Assembly: GCF_023973825.1 (NCBI RefSeq) | Contig: NW_027122925.1 | Location: 186,001-250,000 of the forward strand | DNA from: Plasmodium brasilianum | Lineage: Eukaryota; Apicomplexa; Aconoidasida; Haemosporida; Plasmodiidae | DNA: 64,000 nt | Direction of reading: 5' to 3' | Part shown: one piece after another, positions 40,497 through 54,626 of the stretch | How positions within the stretch are numbered: position 1 is the stretch's first letter | How the letters are laid out: each line of letters begins with the position of its first letter | The notes under the pieces: model-generated | What the model saw: the letters and a program-made list of their open reading frames with translations, nothing else | Told to the model about the DNA's origin: nothing | Databases searched by the model: none | Program-made: the position numbers and the translations under genes

Positions 40497-43400
40497 AATA
40501 TATTATTTTAAAACTGTATTAGATTCAGTAAGAAAACAATAATGAATAATTATAATATTTTATTAATTAAAAAGTATACTATATTTATTTTATTTATTTT
40601 TTATTTGTTTATAAAAATATAATAACACATATATAACTAAAACGATTTTTACTGCTGATACAAAGAATAAAAACTTTAAAAATGAATTATATTATTTTTA
40701 TCTTAATCTTATTTATAAGAAATTAATTTTAATATAAATAATATAATTTTTATTTATTCATATATATTTAAAATATATAATTTAATGTAATACAGTAATT
40801 AAATAACTTTTATGTTATTCTTTTCAGAAAAAAGAAAAAAAATATTTATATATATGTAAATCTTTTTAATATTTCGATATATTAAATATATCTAAAATGT
40901 AAAAATATAAAATATGGATTATTCATAACACTATATATTAAGAGAATAATTTCGAATTTTTACGATTCTTTCTTATCAATAATTCTAATTTTGTAAGTAT
41001 TACATTTTTGGAACAAATAAACATTATTGTTTAGAAGTATTTATTATGATAACAATATGAAAATTGTAATAGTAATTAAAAAAAAAACATTTAGTAAAAA
41101 TTACGTAATATATTAATTCTAAAAATTGAATTCATTATGATATATTATGTATTTAAAAAATTATATTAATATGATATCCTATAATATATAAAATAATATA
41201 TATTTCAAAGGTAATTTAAAAAAAATATATTATTCATTTTTCTAGAATAAATTTCAAAATAATAAACTTTAAATAATTTTAATATATATCATTATTTGTA
41301 AGTGGCAGTCTTGTAAATTCTCGGATTTAATTTAATTTTGCTCTTTCTTAATTAAAAATATATATTTAGAAGAACTATATATATAAAAAAATGTGTAGAA
41401 AATATAGAGATATGAAGTAAAAATTTTTTAAGAATATTTAATATAATTTTATAAGTTTAAAGATATGTCTAGCAAATATTTTAATTTTAGAATAATGCAG
41501 TATATAAAATATATATAATAAATAAGAATAAATATATATTTTAAAAAATATAAAGCTTATGTAATATTTTTTCTCAATATTTTAGAAAAAATATATAATT
41601 ACTATATTTATTACTTTACAAATTTACAAATCAATAATATTGAGAAAAAATTCTAAATACATAACATAAAATATTAACAGCATAAACAATATATTGTAAA
41701 AAATACTTTTGTAAAAAAAATATACTATTTCCAAATATATCCATTCTTTATGTATTGTAATATTTGGAATGACTACTATTATGTATACATAATAACCTAA
41801 AATATATATTGCATTTATCCTATATAAAACATTATATTATTCTTCTCTTAAAGAAATATTATTCTTCTAATTAAACAACTAACAGAATTAAAAAAAAAAT
41901 TAATATATTTCTTATGTTTAACATATTATTCAAAAAAAAAAAAAAAAAAAATTTTTAAATTAAGACTAAATCATTTTTATTGATTTAATACATATATATT
42001 ACTTTTGTAACCAAAATTAAAATGAATTTTATTTATTTTCTTACTCTCTTTTCCATAAGTTCATATACTCATAATTTTAAGTAAAATTAATGTTTTCATA
42101 TAAAACATAAGATAAAATATTATAAGTAATCATAAAAATATACATATAACTTATAAAATACTTTAAGAAAATTGAATTTTTTATATAGTAATATACTCCT
42201 AAACATTTACTAATAAATAAGCTCCTTCAATTTTTGCTATATGCATTGTTTCTAAATTTTTTTTTTTTTGCACATTTTAAAAGTTTATTTATACATGTCT
42301 AGATTATTTATATTATTCCTAAATTAAGATGTCATATGCAAATAGTTTAATTTCTTAGTAATATATATAACATTCTTCCTAATGCATACATATATTAGTG
42401 AAATTATCGTTAAATATATATACATATAAATAATATTTACGTGCTTTTCGTATTATGTCTTTTAAATATTGGGTAAATTATATTATCCAAAATTAGTACA
42501 TACAAATAAAAAAACGTGAAATATTAAATAACATTAAATTTCAACTTAGGAAATATTATTTCCATATTTATACTATCTATATAGTACTATAACTACAAAG
42601 AATAAATTATTTATTTAAATGTTTAAGTTTTATCGAAAATATTATATCATCCACATAGTTTCATTTTTAAATTAGTTAAGGAAAACTACGTTTCTCTTTT
42701 CTACGAAAATTTTTTTGACTTTTTACACTCTTGGTGAACAACATATAGAATATATATTTTACTATTTCAAAAAGTCTCATAATTTAATTAATATATAATA
42801 TCTTTGCAACATTGTTGAAAAATGCTTCTGATTATATAAAAATCACAGTAATAGATGTGTTCTATGAATAGTAATAGTTTTTTTATTTAATTTCAAAACC
42901 TTAAAAATTAATAATTTTTTTATGAAACTTATATGAATACGTGATAAACTGTACCGTTCTTACAATTTGTTAACATAAACATAAAGCTTCTTATTCTCAA
43001 TGATAATCGGTTACAAAACAAAAACTGTATTCACATGTTCTGTAACATCAGAAAAAACACATTAACATGTTAGTTAATTCTAATTTATCCCATTATATCT
43101 AATAATTATATTAACACTAATTACATTATTTTTCCTATTTTTTTTTGTCGAACACTATAAATTATTTCAATTAAGAATATCAATGGTCATTTATAATATC
43201 TCTAATATACTATAATATAAAATTACAGTACAAATAGAGTTGAATTTACGATATGTAATTTTATTAAAATTAGCTCAGTTCATCTATATTTTTTTTTTAT
43301 ATTTTAATAAGAAATAAACTAAATATTTTGAATAATCTTGGAGAAACAAATGAAAAAATACCGATAAGATGTTCTGAATATTATCAGATATATTCTTGTG

Positions 43401-46400
43401 ACACCAGATATTATATGTAATATCATAATTGACCAAATTACGTTATATAAATTTTCATAAATACATATATTCCTTAATATATAATAGAGCCTAAACAAGA
43501 TAATGGACAGATATTTTAATAAAATACAAAAAAGCTTTTATTAGAATAAGTTTTTTCATTAATAATATTACAAAAGTAATATTGTAGTTCTGAATATGAT
43601 TTAAAGAGGAATGAAGAGAGATTATATAAAAATACATTAGAAAAAATTTTAATTAACTGAAAAAAGATAAAATAAATTTAAGAGATAATTGATTTTTGGA
43701 TATTTATTAGTTAAGAAGAATAGATAAACAAAATATAAAAATACGTTAATATTAATTAAATAATCAATATTACTGAGATTATTCAAGATTAACGTAGTTA
43801 AAACATATAATATTTATTATAAAACATAGATTCTTATAATGTATATAAATATGAATAATTCTATTATTATATATACAACACATAATCAGTAATTATATGT
43901 TGAAATGTAATTTTCATTAGATAGATTAAACACGCTTAAAAATAAAGTATTTATATATTTGTATACAATATTCGTATATTGGTAATTATTTTTATACTAA
44001 TTTAAATAAATTATCTTGTATGTTATCAATTTTTCAATTTAAATTTTTGGGTAATATATATTATATCTATAGAATTTAGCTTTAACTAAATTGTACATAT
44101 AATGATAGCATATAATAAAATATGATTAAATTACATTAATTTAAATTTAACAAAAATATCACGTTTTCTATATTAAGGAAATTTGGATAAATATAACTTA
44201 TAGTATTATGAGTATAATCAATTATAAACAAGATCTTTTTATAAAATATGTTTCAAATCTATGTTTATGAATAGAAATTATATTCTCAATATTCAAGTAT
44301 ACATATTATCAAAATAAAATTTTCATTATACTTTCCAGATATATTATAATTTAAGGAAATTTTTACTATTATTATATATATGTAATTATAAATCATAATA
44401 TGAAATAACATAAACAACGAATTTTAATACGTCATATTTTACAATTATATATATAATCATTCTTACATTACGTTGTTGTACATACTAAATATGAAAATAT
44501 TATAATATGTTATTTATCTTAACATAATAAGGCTAAATATTATTTTTTTTAAATACATTTTAGTTCCTTGTTATGCTATTCCATATATATATTGCAACTT
44601 ATTAATGTATTTAACGTGAAAATATTTACTTGTGAAACATATCTATTTTAATGTTAAATATTTTTTTTTAAATAAAAAAAACTATATATTCACCGAATTA
44701 TAAATAAATATTCTTTAATTCATGTGAAAGTTAATTTATTTTTCTTTATATTAAATTACATGTAATGAATAAACTGAAAAGCAATTAAATATATATGATT
44801 ATAAATTAAAACAAAATAATGAAATATATATATAAAAAAAGAAATATTTATTTCCACATATTTATAAAACGTTAAAAGAGCATAAAAGTAATATTGTTAT
44901 ATGCATATTTGAAAAAAATAATTAGTCAATACATTCAATATGCTTTCGTATATTTGAAAAAATCATATTTACTTTTAAGTTACCACATATGCATCCACCA
45001 TTATATGTTCATTATGTATTGTGTTTAGCATATAAATAATATATTTAAATATAAAAATTTAAATATATAATATCTTAAAAAATGATAACATATTTTTATA
45101 TATATTCACGGTTATACTGTTAATAGATATAATATTTTTTTTGAAATTGAAATGAGTTAATGGGATTAAAAAAAATATATTTTTAGAACAAACAGTTAGT
45201 ATAAATATAAATTGAGATATTAAAAATAAACGAAACCTATAACATTTTAATATAGCTTATTGGTTAAATATTAACATAATAACTTCATTTTTTTTTATGA
45301 ATTAATTATTTACAAAAATTTATAATGAATATATATATATTTTTATTTTTAATATTCCAATTATTTTTTATCTTTAATGTGCTAATTTCAAAGAAAAAAT
45401 TAAAATTAGTAAAAATATCTTTAAATAATAATAGAATAGTCTATGTTGTTGGTAGTTCATTTAAAATGTTTTATAATTTCTTTTATTAATTCATTCATTA
45501 AAAAATATTATAAATAATAAGATAGTTTTTTTATTTTATACAATAAGAAGATATAAATTGTATTTGTTTAAAAGATATTTTTATTTAATTATATAAAATA
45601 AAATACATAACATTTTTTTTATCTATTTATTATAATATATACCTTAAAAATTACACAAATATAATTATGAGGATTCAATCACTTATGTTGTAGTATTTTA
45701 ATTCATTTAAAATTATAGCTTTATAATATTATATTACAATATTATAATTTATATTACTTGTTTTTAAATATATGCTACAATTAATTTTTTTATATGTATA
45801 TCCTAAAAATGTTTTATTTGTTTGATTAATTGTCTAAACATATTTTCATTAATTAATATAGCTAAATGTACGATTTATTTATTAATATTTAATGCCCATA
45901 AATTTATTCATATCCAAGGAGGATAATAGACATAAAAAAAACATACATATACATAATAAATTATTTCTTCTTAATATTATTCAGAGGAATTATATATAAC
46001 ACTAATAAGGAATTTTTAGGTATTGCATATAAACATAATATTAAATGTAACTTGTACGTTTTGATGCTAATTACTATTCTTTATTATACCATTAATATAG
46101 AATAATATCTATATAATTATTTTGCTATTTATATACAATATAATAAATATAATATTGTAACGACATTGTAATTATAAAATTATAATGATTTTTATTAAAA
46201 TAAATAGAAAAGCTTCACAACAGAAACAAAATATACTATCTAACTAGTAATGTTTTTGATAATATATTATTTTTTTTTTTCTAATAAACAAAACATAAAG
46301 AATTATTTACCCTAATATCGGTAATAACATATATATATATATATATATATATGAGTATGAATAAAAAAAAAGAAATAAAAAGATGAATTACACATATTAG

Positions 46401-46796
46401 CGATAATTTTACGCAATATAATTTATATTACTTATTAATGTTACTTATATGTAATCGGTTGTTGCTAGTTATTTGACTTTTTCTTTGTAAAGTGAATATG
46501 TATTTCACTTACAAATATATGCTTAACGTTAATTTAATATTAAAATTTAATTACGATATATCTACAGTTCTGATATATATTTAAGCTAAAAGAAGATAAA
46601 AAGCTTATAAAATAAATAGTAATTTATTAATTTATAACATAATTCATATATAAATTTTTTGTAAAAGATAATTTGATAATTTCTTTTTATTAAGATATGT
46701 TAATATAAAATTAAAATATTAATGAAAGAAAAAACATAAATTTGTATTTTTCCTTCAGGTTTATATTAACATTTACAATATATATGTAGACTCATC
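40497..46796. other. Long intergenic region upstream of second STP1
   Basis: No supported gene in about 6.3 kb. It holds a long A homopolymer near 41930-41950, many T runs, and a TA microsatellite at about 46329-46352. From about 46390 onward it resembles the DNA upstream of the first STP1 gene (AATTTATATTACTT followed by ACTTATAT), ending with the shared TTTTTCCTTCAG near 46748, and so probably includes the STP1 promoter. A weak coding-like patch near 43560-43740 could not be assigned. Confidence 0.55.
46329..46352. repeat. AT dinucleotide microsatellite
   Basis: Twelve AT units in a row about 450 bases upstream of the second STP1 gene. Common in Plasmodium intergenic DNA. Confidence 0.9.
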
Positions 46797-49326
46797 ATGG
46801 AAAAATGTTATACCCAGGTAATATTCCTTGCTTTTTAATATGATTATATTTATGGATGAATTATTTAATTATAATAATAGGATGATAATACCATTAACAT
46901 AAAAATTGGTTCTTAAATAATTTTTTTGAATCTAGAAATGGAATGTTTCAGGTTCAAGCTTTTTCACATTTATGATGAACCCGAAATTTATAGAAATTAA
47001 AACATATGTAGAAAATGAAGCTAGGTCCTTAATTGATCAGGGAGATAAAGAATTATTTAGGAATGGATGCCGAGGTTTGGCTAATTATCTAATTAATAAT
47101 AAGTCTCGACCATCATATCTTAATTATTCAAGAGAAATGTGGGAAGGAACAATAAAAAATTGGGTAAAGTCACACTATGAAAAACTAAATATACATGGAG
47201 GATGTCCTGTAATTATGGATAATAAAGATTTGGAACTTCTAGATTTAAAATACAAAATAGAAGATTTTTGTGAAAAAAGAAATAAAGATTTGAAAGAAAT
47301 AAAACGGTTAAAACGGAACCCCCCACGTAACTGCAGTGAAGACTATATAAAAAAATGCAGGGATTATAATGAATGGATTAATACTGAGAAAATTAACTTT
47401 GAAGAAAAAAAAGTTCTCATTGGACATTGCTACAAATATACAAAACCACAAAGAACAAGAAGAAAAAACAATCCAGAATTTATGTGCGATATTATGGATC
47501 CAAAAACATTTAATGAACCTAATGATTGCTTACCCTCCCATTCAGCTGCATCTTGTGCAAATTTAGCTAAAGAAAAAGGTAAACCTGGGAATGAAGAAGT
47601 TCAAGTTGCAAGTGAAATTTCATCTATGCATCATACACAAACACTAAGTAAGGGACAAATGACACAGGAAACAATAACTAAACAAGAAAAGCAAAATCAA
47701 ACTCAAGAACCAACAGAAACTCAATCTCAAGAACGAACAGAAACACAACCTCAAGAACAAACTTATACCCCAAATCAACAAATAAAGGAAGATATATCTA
47801 GTCCATCTACAGTTACAGAAATGCCAGAAGTTCCAGTTCCAGAAGGGAATACATATTCTGAGACTTCACTTGGATCAACACCTAAAGATAACGAAGCACT
47901 TACACAAACTAATCAACATTCACATACAATCCATGCTCCTGAAATTAACAATCAACTTGAAGTAACAGTTTCTTCCTCGTATTCACCTTCTACTCAAGAA
48001 CAACCACAAATTCCAGGTAACACTAATAATTCATATTACTTTACATTTGAAACAAATATACTAAAAAATATATGTATATAAATGCAGTTATAGGATATTC
48101 AGGAAATCCAAGTAACACATATGCATCGACTATTTTAATAAGCTTTTTAATTGTTATTGTATTTTCATTATTGATTAAAGTAAAATAAAAATAAAAATTT
48201 TAAATTATAATAAGAATTTAATTACTTTAATAAATTATTTTATAACTATGTTTTCCTTATATTGTAGTATACTTTAATTGGTCTCCTAAAAAAAAAACAA
48301 AAGGCAAAAAGAAGAGAAGTAAAAATATTTCGAATGTTACTACCTTCACATTCTGGCAGAAAAAGTGACACTTTAACAGATGGTCACACAAAACACTCAA
48401 TACATGATAATGAAGAAGTTATAAAAAATATAAAAGTAAATGAACATAACATGAATAAAAATAAAAACATGTTAAATAGAAAAAATGATAGATTTAAAAC
48501 TATTATAGAAGTACATATGGAAGTACTCAGTGTATACAGAAATAAAGAATGGGAATCCAACAAAAGCAAATTTTTACAAATATGCTTAGACGAGTTCAAG
48601 AAAGAAGAATATATGTCATATTCTTATTTAACAAACGATGAACTTAAAGTAGAGAACAATAAAAGCACAAATGATATTAAAAAAAATATATATATATGGA
48701 ATAAATGGATAGAAAGACATAGATATCTTTCTGGAAAACTAAAAAAAGAAGATTGGTTTAATAATTTGAAAAATGGATGGAAAAAAGAAAAAGCATACAT
48801 ACAAGAAATGAGAAAATTAAATAAGAAATCTTCTAAAGTAAATCAGAATGTTCCATTTATCAAAATAGAAGAAGATTCATGGAGACAGTGGATCACGAGT
48901 AACCGAAGGACTATAGAACATTATTTGGAACACAACTGGTTTAATGAATTAACACAGGAATTACAGAATATTTTAGATGAATATAAAAATGAAGAAACTA
49001 CTGAAAATGTATCATTATTAATCATGGAAGATTTTCAGAACAAAGAAAGTTCTGAAGAATTATATAAATATATAAAAAAAAAATTACTAAAAAAACTGTG
49101 TATTTTCATATTTATGATGGTATTAGAAGAATGCAATGAAGAGGAATATACAGATAATAAGGAATTATATTTGGACAGGTACATAAATGAATCTAAAATA
49201 GAAGAAAATTTAGATAGAAAAGAACAAATTACGGAAGAAATAATTGAATCTAACATTAATATTTTTCAAAATAATAGAAATAAGGAAATTAATAATTATA
49301 AATGTGAAGGCTGTTTTATAGAGTAG
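46797..49326 (+). CDS. STP1 protein, four exons
   Basis: Exons 46797..46817 (MEKCYTQ), 46936..48016, 48094..48179 and 48268..49326 join in frame; about 748 residues. The N-terminal domain has nine cysteines aligned with the first copy, for example GGCPV, DFCEKRNKDL and KKCRDYNEW. A Gln/Thr/Pro/Glu-rich stretch follows, with three 8-residue repeats. Exon 3 encodes SNTYASTIL and a membrane span. The acceptor at 48092-48093 was chosen because it gives an exon of 86 bases as in the first copy; a CAG nine bases later is also possible. Exon 4 holds the Trp motifs IWNKWIERHRYLSGKLK and SWRQWITSNRR. The stop at 49324 may be premature: beyond it the frame still reads tail-like codons, interrupted by a second stop. 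It is a single-pass exported or surface protein related to the SURFIN group. Confidence 0.9.
47704..47775 (+). repeat. Three 24-base coding repeats in STP1
   Basis: Three consecutive 24-base units in exon 2, starting CAAGAACCAACAGAAAC, CAAGAACGAACAGAAAC and CAAGAACAAACTTATAC, encode 8-residue units of the type QE(P/R/Q)T(E/Y)T(Q/P)x. The first STP1 copy does not show this array at the matching place, so it is a candidate for length variation between strains. Confidence 0.85.
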
Positions 49327-52300
49327 ATGGAATATTGGATATGAGAAGACTACACATACGTAAATTCTACGATAAATAAGAATATAACGGACAAATGTAA
49401 TAATACTGCAGAAAAATATATTTTATAGATTTATAAGTATACATCCAAAATAGATACTAACAGTATTCGAATGAAATTATACAATTTTTATGAAACAAAT
49501 ATTTAATATTTTCTAACATTGAAATGTAAGAAAAAAAAGGAGAATTCAATATAATACGTATTATAAAAGAGAAAAACATATCTGAATTAACAAGATCAAA
49601 ACGTAATTTTAAATATATATTCAGAGTCTATATACTTTTTCTTACTTATGTAATAATATCTATTATAACATTATATTAATTCTTTATTTAACAAAAGTGG
49701 AAAGTTGTTAATACACATACGAAAAACAAAAAAAAACTAATATTAATATTTTCTTGATATATTAAAATTGTAGGAGAAAATTAAGTTTATAAAAAATGAA
49801 AAAAAAGGAAAATCAATAATTTTGCAAAACAATTTTTTAATTAATATAATATTTTTATTAAATTTATATAATTATATTTTATTCTATTATTACTTAATAT
49901 GCAGTAATTTTCACAATTAGAATGATAATTATTTGTATCCTTTAAATATTTCCATTATTCTCTGCTTCAAGATTAAATGAATAAAAAATATTTGTTAATA
50001 AAAAAAATAAAATAACGTAAAACATACGAAAACATAATGAAAATACATACATAATTTATATGATAAAATATATTTTAACACAAATACGTTTATACTTAAT
50101 GATGTTCTCTTAGGCTGTTAGGAGATAATAGATACTTGCAGAAAAATATAAATTATATATTATAAATTTTTAACTATAAATCTAATACTTATATCAGTTT
50201 TTGTATGAATTATTTATATATACTCAAAATGAAAAAGTAATATTTAAAAGTTCTATTTCTTAATAAAAACTATAATTCGTTTATAACAAATATCCTACCT
50301 CAACTGAAACATGTTCATACATATTTATATATACTGATAACATTAAAGTATTTTTTTTGATTTATTTAACTTTTGTTAAAATAAATATAAGAAATCACTG
50401 ATATTATGCAATTGACTAAAATGTGATAATGAAAGTAGGATGAATACATAGCTTTTTACGTTAATTTGTATTTAATATGCGCTTTTAAGAAAATATATAA
50501 AGGGGTAAATAAAAAAAATTCTTATAGTCTTTTCATTTTTTTTAATTTATATATTATGATTTATATATATTTTCATGAAAACAACGAAATAAAGGATAAA
50601 TATAAAATTGTATATAAATTAAGGTGTAAAAAACTGAAATTTCAACATTTTTTTAAAACCAAGTGGAAATAAAAGCAAATATTATTATTTTGTCGGAATT
50701 ATAAAATATATCACATATTTTTATTTGCTTCTTTTGAATTAAATTTATTATTTCATTATAATTATGTTATATTAGTTATATAATTTTATTGATTTTTTTT
50801 TTAATTTTAAAAAGAGTTTATAAATTTTGTCTTTCAATATTTTCCTTTTTTTTCTTCTTTCTTGTAATTACGTAATAACGTTTTTCTTTTGTCATCGTAG
50901 TTAAAAATTTTATTATTTCTTTTACATTATTTTTAAAATTTTCTGTATATATTTTTATAGAATAAACGAATACTAGATATATACTTAAAAATATGAAATC
51001 CAATTTGATATGTAATAATTTTGTACTACTGCCATATACTGTAAAAAGAGTTCATAAATTTTTACGTACTTACTTGTGTTAAGTAAAATCTATAACAACT
51101 TTATAATTTTCGTTTTTTAAACAACATCATTATTTTAGTAATATTATTAATAATAAAAATTAAAAATAGATTTTATTGATTTAATTATAAATATTACTAG
51201 TAAGTAATATAATGCTGACTGAAATATAAATTTATATTTGCTACTTAATCTCCTTATAATATATAATTCATATATATTATGAAATATTAATAATATTTTA
51301 TTAAGAAAATAATTATTTATAGATAATATTAATATTAACATTGCACATGTTTCAACAATTTTGACTAAATTCAATATAATTTAGATATACTTGTTTTATG
51401 TTATCACTGAAAAAAATAATGTTCTCTCATAATATATTAACTCAGAATACATAGGATTCTTCTAAATAAATAATTTTATGCTTTCTCATATAAGATATAC
51501 AGAACTTATATATTTAATTAATATGTAGTATACAGTAGAAGAATAAAAAATATATACTTCTTATATATTTTATATATGAAATGACAATAAAATTTTTAAT
51601 TTAATTCTAGTCTCTTAAATCTACATCGATTATATCAAATATAAAAAATTATAAAAGGATATTATAGAATACATAAGCTTATAAATATAGTTATGCGTTT
51701 ACATAAATATCATTATATCAAAACCTAAATTTGTGAAAATACATTGGCCAATTTGACAAATTGCTTATTTTATTAAAGGAAACATAGTTAAGAAATTAAA
51801 AAAAAACTTTAATATTATATATAAAAAAATTTGATACAATACAAAAATAAAAATGTTGTTAATATTAAAAAATATAAGGTAATAAAAAAAGAAACTAAGA
51901 ATATTCATAGTAAAATAACATTAGAAAATATTTATTTTGACATGTATAATATTTATAGTACTATATTAAATTCTATATATTTCATGTAGAAAAAACAAAT
52001 AATCCCCTAAATAAATTAATAATAAAAATAATAACTTTTTCTTTTGTTAATACTTCTCTATGTTTTTTTAAAAATTATTTTTATAAATGATAAATATACT
52101 GTACAGTTCAATATAAAAATTCCTTATGATAAATATTTAATATTAAATATACATAAGCTAAAGATATTTTACAAAAACTTAATAAAAAAAAAAATGTGAT
52201 ATAATTTATTATTATTTTTCTAATTCCTTGAATTATAGGATATAATGTAATGTAACTAATATGACGTAAAATAGAGATAAATGAAAAAAAAGAAGTGCAA

Positions 52301-53725
52301 TATACGAAATTTAAGAAAATTATGATACCGTCTTTCATAATTATTTTATTAAGTATGGAACGTAAAATACGAATTATAAATGCATATTATAACAATATGC
52401 ATACCATCTAGATTATAATGGTAAATCTCAGGTGATATATTAAATATATATTTTTATTATTATACAAGTAAAAATAATATCAATAATAAGTTTTATTAAA
52501 TGATTTAAAAAAATTATTATATTTATTTTCTTTTATTATTAATTTATAATTATAATAGATTTACAGAACAATAATATCTAATCTAATTATGTATACTCAC
52601 ATTTTTATTATAAATATATATACTGTGCTGACTTAAATTAGATAAACATACAACTAAGAATTTAAAATCTTTATATAATTTAATGGAGAGAATTAATGAA
52701 TTATTATATAATTATGCGATTTAGTTTATCTGTTAAAATATATATTAATTAATAAAAGTAATTTTTTTAAAGAAATGCATTTATAATTTAAAGAAAAGTA
52801 AATTATTGTCATACTGTATATTTGCGTTTTAAATAAAAATATTTTTCATTTATTTAAACTTTAATTTCGGTAATAAAAAAGCTCAGTTTTTTCACGAATG
52901 CATATATTATTATTACTTACTATTGATATTAATTCAAATAACATGAAAGGTGTTATTTTAACAATAAAGGAAATAATAACAAAATAAATGGGAGAATTCC
53001 ATGTATTTTAAATAGGTAATACTTAACTTTTTATAGTATATTAGAAGAGCAAAAAGGTTTCCTATATAAATATTCCAATATAATGGGAAATTTATATGAG
53101 AACACGCTAAAGTTAATTCACTTCTTTGTCCTGCATATCAATACAATTATATATTATTCATAAGAATAAAAATACTACTAAAGAGTAATTTACTCTATAA
53201 AATTGCATTTTATATAAAATAAAATAATCCTATATTCCAAGCTATTATATGTACAATTAAAAACATTTATTGTACATAGAACAAACTATACTTCTTTATG
53301 TTAACATTAAGAATAATTTTAATAGGATATTTTAATAAGAAATTTCATTTTAAAATTATATATATATATATAATAAGAAAATACGCCATATATAAACATA
53401 CTATATATCATTTTTTACTTCTATAAACTTAGCCATGGCACTATTTTAATTTTTGTTATTTAATTAACATGTACATATATATAATGGAACCACACAGTTC
53501 AGAAAATAATGTAAAATTTAACTTTTCGTTATAATATTTATATATGTCATAGTATTTCAAGAATTTTCTGTTACATAAATGAAATATATATTTTTATTAA
53601 TTAAAGTATGACTATTCGAATATATATATTTTTATTATTTTATATTATTTTATTTTTAGTATAATTGTGTTAAATTATATCTTCAATATAACAGGAAATG
53701 TGAAATCTTAATTTCAAATTTTATG
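49327..53725. other. Intergenic DNA inside second STP1-PIR block
   Basis: The first 100 bases continue the degenerate STP1 tail. The rest has no supported gene and matches 14.0-18.1 kb in order, for example GATAATGAAAGTAGGATGAATACATAG near 50420 and TTTATATGAGAACACGCTAAAGTTAATT near 53090. Frames at 50466-50672, 50818-51003, 51147-51374 and 52108-52338 have no recognisable protein. Confidence 0.6.
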
Positions 53726-54626
53726 TGTGATAGTATAATTCCTGCTCGGTATTTCGTAGTTTTACATGTAATTCTTTAAATATTTCTGGTACTAATTTTA
53801 TTACTTCATGCCAAAATATTGGTAGTTATTTAAATGAAATAAAGAATAAATATTATTCTAATAATCTTAAGCGTTGTGAATATTTGAATTACCTTTAAAA
53901 TTCAGAAAGAAAAACAAAAAAAATAATAATCCTCTTTGGTTTGTTCCATTCAGAGATATTGCATATGAATTAGGTAATATACGCATACCAGAAATAAAAG
54001 AAATTGTTCGTGTAATTTTGGAAAAACTTCAGGAACTATACGGTTACTAATGTTATTTTTAACGATTTAAAGGACAAGATCATGGCTCTGATGATGGTAG
54101 TTGTAGTAAAATTAATGATTGTTACAATTTTTATTTTAGAAATTACGAAGATTGCCAAAGAAATAGATATAACGCTTTTTTTGAGGACTTAATTAATTTT
54201 AAAAAAGTATATAATAACAAAATATGCAAGGTAACTCCATGCCGTGGTTTACATATATTTTACCACTTACACAAGTATATATTTCCTGCAAGTTTAACAA
54301 CAGATGCCGTACTATTACTTCTTTCACATTATTTTCTTTGTATAAGGTTAAAAAAATTATACATAATAGAGCTAATATGGAACCAAATATGTATGTTAAT
54401 TTTCGCAAATAATGATCTGCACAAAACTATAATTTTAAGTATACATATTTCTTTTTTCATATACTTTACTCCAATAAAATCGTGGTTACATTGTCTATTA
54501 CAAAAGAAATAAGTAAATGAACTTAACTAAGTTGCAAAAATAACAATCAAATCCTTACAAAACATATATTAACACATAAATAGAAATTAAGAAAAAGGTT
54601 TTCATAATATAGGTTGTCATCTCTAA
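53726..54626 (+). pseudogene. PIR pseudogene C
   Basis: Matches copy A block by block: CDSI near the start, then after a frame change CNSLNISGTNFITSCQN and LKRCEYLNYL, VPFRDIAYELGNI, SCSKINDCYNFYFRNYEDC, FFEDLINFKKVYNN and VTPCRGL before the membrane span. The last exon, from 54465, reads FTPIKSWLHCLLQKK and ends GCHL. It is broken by several stops and frame changes. In addition, the acceptor before the last exon reads CATATAC where copies A and B have CATATAG, so splicing there would fail. The start and first exon are not recognised. It lies 6.9 kb downstream of the second STP1 start. Confidence 0.83.

Noticed and set aside
40497..46796. Search for telomere repeats, CRISPR-like arrays, transposons or RNA genes in the long gene-free tract
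   Set aside because: Only homopolymers and short A/T repeats were seen; no regular repeat-spacer pattern, terminal inverted repeats or folded RNA signature.
52108..52338. Minus-strand frame of 76 codons, in the place equivalent to 16549-16839
   Set aside because: Both are A/T-driven hydrophobic frames whose ends do not correspond; I treat them as chance openness of duplicated DNA, though shared decay of an old gene cannot be fully excluded.
54199..54412. Overlapping open frames on both strands
   Set aside because: Both fall inside PIR pseudogene C; the recognisable PIR motifs lie in a different reading.
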